Shown in pieces: positions 57,870 to 64,000 of a DNA stretch of 64,000 nt. The stretch lies in assembly GCA_002862205.1 (NCBI GenBank), contig PKCN01000312.1:1-64000 (forward strand). The letters run 5' to 3'. The notes beneath the pieces are model-generated. The model searched no databases, was not told the origin of the DNA, and saw only the letters and a list, made by a program, of their open reading frames with translations. How positions within the stretch are numbered: the first letter of the stretch is position 1; every line of letters starts with the position of its first letter. This stretch comes from Planctomycetaceae bacterium. Lineage in GTDB: Bacteria; Planctomycetota; Planctomycetia; Pirellulales; Pirellulaceae. Both the position numbers and the translations under genes were made by a program.

Positions 57870-58664
57870 TTACTGATTCAGGCCGTCTGGAAGTCGGCCT
57901 GCTGCTACTTCTTCATCCCACTGATCCATGAGGGGCCAGCTTTCCGCGAGCGTACCGAAGTCGGCCATTTTCAAATAGCTACGCACTCTTTCAACGGTGG
58001 CATCAAGAAAATCACGATCATTGGCGAAGATTGGGCCGTGGCTGGGGGCTAACCATTTCACATCACTGTCACGGATTCGTTCTAGCGATGTGACAAAGTC
58101 TTTGATGTCGCTTCCATGATGTGCGTCGATGGCTCCAATGCATCCGTCGCGATAGATGTTGTCACCACTAAGCAGAACATCTCCAATGCGGAATGCAAGT
58201 TGACTGTTTGTGTGACCAGGTGTGTGCCAAACTTCAACTTTGAGCGAACCTACTTCGATGACATCTCCATCATTGACCTGATGTTCGATCTCGACAGGAG
58301 GCATTGCCATGCTCAGATCTTGTGCGGCGATTTCAGCGAGCGTGATCAGCGTATCACCAGACTGGAGAGGTGCCACGGCATTGGGGTGGGCCGTGACTGA
58401 TGTCTTTAACAATTGCTTGGCTTTTGCGAGGCCTTGAGTGTGATCCACGTCTGCGTGCGTAGCAACGACAGTTTTGCAGCGTGATAGGGGGAAATCAATT
58501 TGTCGAATGATTTCGATAAAATCCTCCACCGTTTCTTCGTATCCGATATCGATCAAGATCCACTCGTCGCCATCAAAGACAAGGTAGACATTGCACCCGA
58601 GAACTTCCCCTGCCTGAAAGTTCAGTTCGATAATTCCCGGGAAAATCTGTTTGCGGGTCAGCAT
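57870..58664 (-). CDS. MBL-fold metallo-hydrolase
   Basis: NVYLVFDGDEWILIDIGY...VVATHADVDHTQGLAKAKQL...VEVWHTPGHTNSQLAFRIGDVLLSGDNIY...KWLAPSHGP; start internal to ORF 58736. Confidence 0.93.
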   Translation of the reverse strand: MLTRKQIFPGIIELNFQAGEVLGCNVYLVFDGDEWILIDIGYEETVEDFIEIIRQIDFPLSRCKTVVATHADVDHTQGLAKAKQLLKTSVTAHPNAVAPLQSGDTLITLAEIAAQDLSMAMPPVEIEHQVNDGDVIEVGSLKVEVWHTPGHTNSQLAFRIGDVLLSGDNIYRDGCIGAIDAHHGSDIKDFVTSLERIRDSDVKWLAPSHGPIFANDRDFLDATVERVRSYLKMADFGTLAESWPLMDQWDEEVAAGRLPDGLNQ

Positions 58665-58803
58665 GGTATTCGTTGGAAAGATAGGAGGAAAACGTCGAGT
58701 GATTGTACGGTGAAAATGAACAATTCTGTAGCCCACCTTTGTCGCAGGGTGCTCGACAATTCACCGCAAAGGCGATATTTCGGTGTTTCTGGGCCGGCTT
58801 CTG

Positions 58804-59664
58804 CTACAAGATGTCAGCCAAACCATGCTGGTAGGTTGGAAAATACAGGTTGGAGACCAGATCGCGTTTCATTCTGCGGTTCCAGACCCGTTTATTACTC
58901 TCCGATCTTATACTTACCGAAGAACCGGCTTCTGCCGTCACAAATTGTGGTTTTTCTGATCCGGTTTGCCGGGCAATTTCCTCGTAAAACTGTGATCGCA
59001 CAATGGGGCGGTCATCGCTCACGACGTAAAGACGCTGGGTGCGTTTGCGGAAAACGGAGTCAACAGCCTGAGCCGCATCTTCCACATGAATCAGATTCAG
59101 AAACCCCTCTCTTGGCGAAGCGATGGGCCTTCCGGCGATGATATTGGCTGCCCGAGGAATGCGACCGGGGCCGTAGATGCCTGATAGTCGCAGGATTGTC
59201 CATTCCGATTCGGGACGCATTTGGTTCAATAATGCTTCCGCCATCAAGTGGGCACGCCCACCATCACGGTGGGGCCTTGTTGGGCTCGTTTCATCCACCC
59301 AAACGCCATTTTGTTGATGGTAAACACCGGTGGTGCTGATGTAGCAGATCTTCGTTTTCGGACTGATTACTTGGAGTAGGTTGCGCAGGCCACCAACTTG
59401 GGAGTCAAAGCGATTATGAGAACTGTGCCGGTCGTAGCTGACGCATATCACGATCTGTTTGACGTCAGGAAGGTTTGCCAGCGTTCGCCTGTCGGTCCAA
59501 TCAGCGACAATCGGATGAGTTCCTTCAGTGGCAAGTTGCTCCTGCCTTTGGGGGCGACGAGTGGTTGCATAAACCTTGTCTCCGTTACGAATTGCCTGTT
59601 GCGCTACCCGACGACCGAGGTAGCCGTAGCCAAAAATCATGGTTTGAACCGAAACATCGCTCAT
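58804..59664 (-). CDS. NAD-dependent epimerase/dehydratase (extended SDR-like)
   Basis: TMIFGYGYLGRRVAQQAIRNGDKVYATTR...ICYISTTGVYHQQNG...WTILRLSGIYGPGR...FLNLIHVEDAAQAV. Confidence 0.92.
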   Translation of the reverse strand: MSDVSVQTMIFGYGYLGRRVAQQAIRNGDKVYATTRRPQRQEQLATEGTHPIVADWTDRRTLANLPDVKQIVICVSYDRHSSHNRFDSQVGGLRNLLQVISPKTKICYISTTGVYHQQNGVWVDETSPTRPHRDGGRAHLMAEALLNQMRPESEWTILRLSGIYGPGRIPRAANIIAGRPIASPREGFLNLIHVEDAAQAVDSVFRKRTQRLYVVSDDRPIVRSQFYEEIARQTGSEKPQFVTAEAGSSVSIRSESNKRVWNRRMKRDLVSNLYFPTYQHGLADIL

Positions 59665-59716
59665 TTCAGGCGGTTTTCCTAAAAGGATGGGACACTTTTT
59701 TCAGGGATCTTGAATA

Positions 59717-60883
59717 GTGGTTATAATGAAACGTGTGCCTGAGGAAAGGTACGTGATCGCTAACTCCGCGTCGCGATTCGAGGCTGCTTTGAATATTTAC
59801 AACTTGAAATTATCCGTCTGCGGCAAACAGGTTTTGCGTGCCGTAGTGGTTGTCTTTCTGCTCTTTGGCTTTTCCGTCGTCGCCCAGAGACTGCAAGCCC
59901 AGCCTCCTTCGCTGGCAAAGGCGAGCGTGGCGGACCCGCCCAGTGGCACAATGGTTCCAGTGCCCAGCGAACTTCAGGGGATTTTTACTTTCGGCAAAGT
60001 ACCGCAATCCCTTGACCAGTTGAGGTTACTTGAACAGCAGTTCGGGCGGGTGTCTGAGGCAGCGAAGCTTTGCACTGTGAGCGTCAAGATTGGGCAGTCG
60101 CAGGGTTGTGGCGTGATCATTGATGGCGGCGGCAAGGTGCTCACTGCTGCCCATGTGGCGATGAGGCCCAACAAACCTGCCACTGTCATCCTTGCCAATG
60201 GGCGGCGTCTGAAAGCGACGACGCTTGGCTCGAATAAAAATGTCGATGCGGGCATGTTGCAGATCAACCCAGACCAAAACGAGGGAGAGGATTGGCCACA
60301 CGCTACGCTAGGCAGCAGTGACAAGCTGACCAACGGTATGTGGTGTATCGCAACGGGTCACCCAAGTGGTTTTGATCAGAAGCGAGGCGTCGTGACTCGT
60401 GTGGGGCGTATTTCCAGAGTCAACCGCGCCGCGTTGCGAACTGATTGTGCCTTGATTGGTGGTGACAGCGGAGGTCCTTTGTTCGATTTGTCCGGCCAAC
60501 TGATCGCGATTCACAGTCGGATTGGAAACGACGTCGAAGAGAATTTACACATCCCGATTGATAACTACAGCAAGTCGTGGGAACGTCTTGTTGCAGGTGA
60601 TTTCTGGGGTTCACTACCAGGATTTCGTCCTGTGCTTGGAGTGCAGGGAAAAACCGGTGAAGGGAAGGCTGTGATCAAGACCGTTCGGGCCGGTTCTGCG
60701 GCCTTGAAGGCAGGGATTAAGGAAGGGGACATCATCCAGAAGTTTGGAGATCGACAGATTTCAGATTTCCAGTCATTGAGGGAGGCCGTTGGGGAGACGA
60801 TGCCGGGTGAGAATGTTCGCGTGCAGGCTTTTCGTGAAGGATCCATCGTCTTTTTCCGGGTGGTGATCGGGCGGGGCGAGTAA
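59717..60883 (+). CDS. trypsin-like S1C serine protease with PDZ domain (active-site residues present)
   Basis: GCGVIIDGGGKVLTAAHVAM; NVDAGMLQI; IGGDSGGPLFDLSGQLIAIHSRIG; C-terminal PDZ SAALKAGIKEGDIIQKFGDRQISDFQSLREAV; start may be internal. Confidence 0.9.
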   Translation: MVIMKRVPEERYVIANSASRFEAALNIYNLKLSVCGKQVLRAVVVVFLLFGFSVVAQRLQAQPPSLAKASVADPPSGTMVPVPSELQGIFTFGKVPQSLDQLRLLEQQFGRVSEAAKLCTVSVKIGQSQGCGVIIDGGGKVLTAAHVAMRPNKPATVILANGRRLKATTLGSNKNVDAGMLQINPDQNEGEDWPHATLGSSDKLTNGMWCIATGHPSGFDQKRGVVTRVGRISRVNRAALRTDCALIGGDSGGPLFDLSGQLIAIHSRIGNDVEENLHIPIDNYSKSWERLVAGDFWGSLPGFRPVLGVQGKTGEGKAVIKTVRAGSAALKAGIKEGDIIQKFGDRQISDFQSLREAVGETMPGENVRVQAFREGSIVFFRVVIGRGE

Positions 60884-60932
60884 GGCGAGTAGCGAAAGAC
60901 TGAAAGAAAATTCGGATTGGGATTGGACAACG

Positions 60933-61961
60933 ATGGTGAATTGCAACATGCGATCTTACGCGAAGAAATTTCTGTTTGGTGCCATGGCAATGATGTTGGC
61001 AGCCGAAGCGAATCCATCGCGGGCACAGTTTGCAACTCTCGCACGTCGCGACAATGCATCCATGATGCAGTTGGTTCAGCCGATCGCTGAGAAAATTTCC
61101 GGGTCCGTTGTGCAGGTTTACAGCGGTGATCGCCCGGTCGCTCTGGGAACCATTGTCGCTGAGGATGGATTCATTTTAACGAAGCGGAGTGAATTAAGTG
61201 GCGATCCGATCCGCGTTCGTCTGAGTGATGGACAACTCTTGCCCGCACGTGTTGCTGCTGTGCGGCGAAGTAATGATCTGGCAATGTTAAAGATCGATAG
61301 TGATATCACGGTGAAGCCTGCTGAGTTCGCAGGTGAAGCACCACCGGTGGCGAGCTTTGTGATCAGTGTGGGGCGGAAGTCCAAGCCGATAGGATTGGGT
61401 GTGATTGGTGCCGAACCGCGGCGAGTTTCTCACATGGGGCGACTGGGCGTGTATTTGGCGAAGGGCCGACTAGAAGCACTGGTACGTCGTGTATTTAAAC
61501 ACAGTGGGGCTGAGGAAGCCGGTTTGAAAGAAGGGGATCTGATTGTTGCGATTAATGGCAAACCCGAAGGTACTCGTCTGGGTGTCATGGCAACGCTTCG
61601 CGGGATGTTTCCGGGAGAGAGCGTTCGCCTGACGATCACTCGGGATGATCCTGTCAAAGAATCCACTACGATGGATGTTGATGCTTTCATTCGTGACATG
61701 ACCGTGATAGGAGAGTCCGAGAGCGATGCGCGAGTTAACGGGCCGAGAAATGTACGCTTGTCTGGTTTCGATCAGGTCATGCAGCACGATACTGTGCTGG
61801 ACCCTGATGAATGTGGTGGGCCTTTGCTGGACACGCGAGGAAATGTGATCGGGATCAATATCGCCCGCGCTGGACGCGTTGTGAGTTATGCTCTGCCCGC
61901 TTCGTTGATTCTGCCTGAGATGGTTAGCATGCTTGCTGAAGCGCGTGCCGCCAACCGCTGA
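60933..61961 (+). CDS. S1C protease-like protein with degenerate catalytic residues and PDZ domain inside the protease fold
   Basis: VVQVYSGDRPVALGTIVAEDGFILTKRSELSGDPIRVRLSDGQ...RSNDLAMLKID; PDZ AEEAGLKEGDLIVAINGKPEGTRLGVMATLRGMFPGESVRLTITRD; then DPDECGGPLLDTRGNVIGINIARAGRVVSYALP. Confidence 0.85.
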   Translation: MVNCNMRSYAKKFLFGAMAMMLAAEANPSRAQFATLARRDNASMMQLVQPIAEKISGSVVQVYSGDRPVALGTIVAEDGFILTKRSELSGDPIRVRLSDGQLLPARVAAVRRSNDLAMLKIDSDITVKPAEFAGEAPPVASFVISVGRKSKPIGLGVIGAEPRRVSHMGRLGVYLAKGRLEALVRRVFKHSGAEEAGLKEGDLIVAINGKPEGTRLGVMATLRGMFPGESVRLTITRDDPVKESTTMDVDAFIRDMTVIGESESDARVNGPRNVRLSGFDQVMQHDTVLDPDECGGPLLDTRGNVIGINIARAGRVVSYALPASLILPEMVSMLAEARAANR

Positions 61962-62036
61962 TCTGAGGACGTGCATTGAGAACGTGCACTGGATTGGGTT
62001 CATTGCAAAGATCAATTCCAGCGCTGGTTTTCGTGC

Positions 62037-62531
62037 TCAGTTGAAAATTCTCTGCATGATGGTGACATCACACCACTTGTCCTCCATTCGGCCAATTTCC
62101 CGCTGTACTCCGACGATCTCGTATCCATGCCGTTGGTGAAACGAGATGCTTCGGTGGTTGTCACTGATTATTTTGGCAACGGCATGGTGTAATCCTGCTT
62201 CTCGGCAATGCTGTTCGATTTGAGTTTGCAACAGGTCCCCGATACCACGTCCGGTGGAATCGGGGTGAAGGTAGATAGCGGTCTCGCATGTGTACCGGTA
62301 TCCATGGCGGGCGCTGTGAGGTCTCACAGCCGACCAGCCGCGGATCTGGTGATCAACCGCGGCAACGAACCATGCATCAGGAAGTGGCTTTTCAATGAGC
62401 TTGCCGACTTCGCGGGCTGTCCATCGTTGCGTATCGAAGGTGGATCCTCCGATTTCGATATGATGGTTGTAGATATCGGAAATGGCAGTCGCGTCTCTTG
62501 CGACAGCCTTTCGCACTTGTGCTTCAATCAT
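62037..62531 (-). CDS. GNAT family N-acetyltransferase (phosphinothricin acetyltransferase-like)
   Basis: VRKAVARDATAISDIYNHHIEIGGSTFDTQRWTAREV...CETAIYLHPDSTGRGIGDLLQTQIEQHCREAGLHHAVAKIISDNHRSISFHQRHGYEIVG. Confidence 0.92.
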   Translation of the reverse strand: MIEAQVRKAVARDATAISDIYNHHIEIGGSTFDTQRWTAREVGKLIEKPLPDAWFVAAVDHQIRGWSAVRPHSARHGYRYTCETAIYLHPDSTGRGIGDLLQTQIEQHCREAGLHHAVAKIISDNHRSISFHQRHGYEIVGVQREIGRMEDKWCDVTIMQRIFN

Positions 62532-62557
62532 GCTTGCAGACTGCTATCACTTGGTCG

Positions 62558-63400
62558 CTACTTGTTTTTTGGTTGATCCAGTATGTTTCCATGGCCAGTG
62601 TATTTCCATAACCAGCGTATACTCTCACCAATCTGCGATTCGTGGTGCTCGGTTGCCAGACCATCGTGATCGAGTCCTCGCATGACAACTTTTCTGAATG
62701 GCCCACCGTATTGTTCCAGCATTTCATTCTGAAAATCGATCGGAACAAGTGTATCGAGTTCCGATTGCAGAATCACTGCAGGCAGGTTGACTTTCCCGGC
62801 TGTTTTCATTGTGTCCATGGAGTCGCATAGATCGGCAACCACCGGATTGATCAGTCCAAAGTGTGGGTAGGGTTTTGCTGCCCGCTTGATGACACGTCGC
62901 AGTGGGGGTGGGTTGCGAAGTATTAACCCTGTGCGGCTCGGATCCGGTGCATGGGTAGCTGCAATATGGAGAACACTGGCACATCCAAGGCTGTTTCCAC
63001 ACAACCAGATGGAAGTTTCCGGACCTGCTTGCCTTTGGGTGACTGCGGTCCAGAAATCTGACGCCGCGCAGGCCATGCTTGAGAGGCTTGCTTGTCCACT
63101 GCTGGCTCCGTATCCGGGAGGGTTCCAGGTCCAAATGGCCGATCGTTTTGATTCGAGCATTGAGGTTGGAAATGCAGTTGATCGTTCTGCACGCCCCGCG
63201 GTTCCGGGGAATTTGAGGACAAGTAGTTCGGGTCGCTCGGAGCCATTGTAGTTCTGTTGGACAAAACACTCGATTGCGTCCGATTCACATGGCAGCATCA
63301 CTCTTTCCATGTGCGGTGCCTGAATCGGGTGCTGCGATGGTCGCAGCACCATCCGATCAAGCAGGTGCCGCCGGAAAGAGCGAAGGGGTCGCCGCAGCAT
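62558..63400 (-). CDS. alpha/beta hydrolase
   Basis: LLVLKFPGTAGRAERS...WNPPGYGASSG...IWLCGNSLGCASVLHIAATH (GxSxG)...PAVILQSELDTLVP...RGLDHDG. Confidence 0.85.
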   Translation of the reverse strand: MLRRPLRSFRRHLLDRMVLRPSQHPIQAPHMERVMLPCESDAIECFVQQNYNGSERPELLVLKFPGTAGRAERSTAFPTSMLESKRSAIWTWNPPGYGASSGQASLSSMACAASDFWTAVTQRQAGPETSIWLCGNSLGCASVLHIAATHAPDPSRTGLILRNPPPLRRVIKRAAKPYPHFGLINPVVADLCDSMDTMKTAGKVNLPAVILQSELDTLVPIDFQNEMLEQYGGPFRKVVMRGLDHDGLATEHHESQIGESIRWLWKYTGHGNILDQPKNK

Positions 63401-63433
63401 GATGAAGGTTTGACCTCAAGTTCAGGGCTTGCC

Positions 63434-64000
63434 TCAATGGACACGTTGTCCCGGCAGAGCGCCATCATCGACACTCAAAATGAATACGTCTGCACCACCT
63501 GGACCGGCAGCTGTTACCATGCCTTCGCTGAGCCCAAAACGCATCTTACGGGGTTTCAAATTGGCGACCATGACAACCAGTCGTCCCACGAGGTTTTCGG
63601 GTTCGTAGGCAGCTTTGATTCCCGCGAACACCTGCCGACGCTCTTCGCCACCAAGACTGAGTGTCAGCTTCAGCAGTTTATTCGCTTCGGGGACGTGCTC
63701 AGCACTGACCACACGGGCGACCCTGAGGTCTATTTTGGCGAAGTCATCAATGGTGATTTCGTCAGCGAGCGGTTCATCTTTGAGCGGTTGGTCACTATCG
63801 TTAAAGGCAGGCTGATTTTCTGCTGCCGCATCTTCGGCTGCCAAGTCTTTGCTTTCTTCGATCATTTTTTTCAAGTCCTCAGGTTGTACTCGATCCATCA
63901 TACGTTTGAATTTTGATACCGGGGTTCCGACCAAAGGCTCTTTGCTTTGATCCCACGACGTAATTTCCTCACCCAGCAAGTCCCCACATTGCGTCGCCAG
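63434..64000 (-). CDS. metG: methionine--tRNA ligase, C-terminal part (5' end off window)
   Basis: [18 protein letters not shown]...[13 protein letters not shown]...[84 protein letters not shown], MetG C-terminal tRNA-binding domain. Confidence 0.93.
   Translation of the reverse strand: MATQCGDLLGEEITSWDQSKEPLVGTPVSKFKRMMDRVQPEDLKKMIEESKDLAAEDAAAENQPAFNDSDQPLKDEPLADEITIDDFAKIDLRVARVVSAEHVPEANKLLKLTLSLGGEERRQVFAGIKAAYEPENLVGRLVVMVANLKPRKMRFGLSEGMVTAAGPGGADVFILSVDDGALPGQRVH

Noticed and set aside
1-64000. tRNA/rRNA genes, insertion sequences, prophage or defence island
   Set aside because: No characteristic sequences or protein families seen by eye; tRNAscan-SE, ISfinder and DefenseFinder runs would be decisive.

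Overview
This 64 kb window looks like ordinary chromosomal DNA from a planctomycete, probably Pirellulales/Rhodopirellula-like. That lineage call is an inference from DUF1571, PVC-type CxxCH heme protein, AroD-AroE fusion and DUF885 content. I support about 45 CDSs, mostly housekeeping and metabolic: rplM-rpsI-infA, class II photolyase, aroDE fusion, HemN/HemW-like radical SAM + GcvH-like pair, LptD-like protein, cutA, FtsX-type permease, lipoate ligase, UDPGP, MacAB-like efflux operon, carB, sigma-54-type regulator, dus, aldose epimerase, NagB-PIG-L fusion + ROK kinase, tandem S1C proteases, and metG (partial). I recognise no tRNA, rRNA, CRISPR array, transposase, prophage or known defence system. 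The items most worth a second look are: (1) a decayed C39-peptidase-like pseudogene; (2) a catalytically degenerate S1C protease with a PDZ inserted in the protease fold, next to an intact paralogue; (3) a radical SAM/GcvH-like translationally coupled pair; (4) a NagB-PIG-L fusion overlapping a ROK kinase; (5) a membrane-fusion protein with a GGRPGAG repeat and EF-hands; (6) an NtrC-like regulator with a non-canonical GAFTGA loop; (7) an EEP nuclease/phosphatase-alpha/beta hydrolase fusion; (8) strong hairpins after carB, one with a T-rich tail on the minus strand; (9) recurrent 12-24 nt tandem duplications at gene boundaries. All family calls are from reading motifs by eye; no searches were run.
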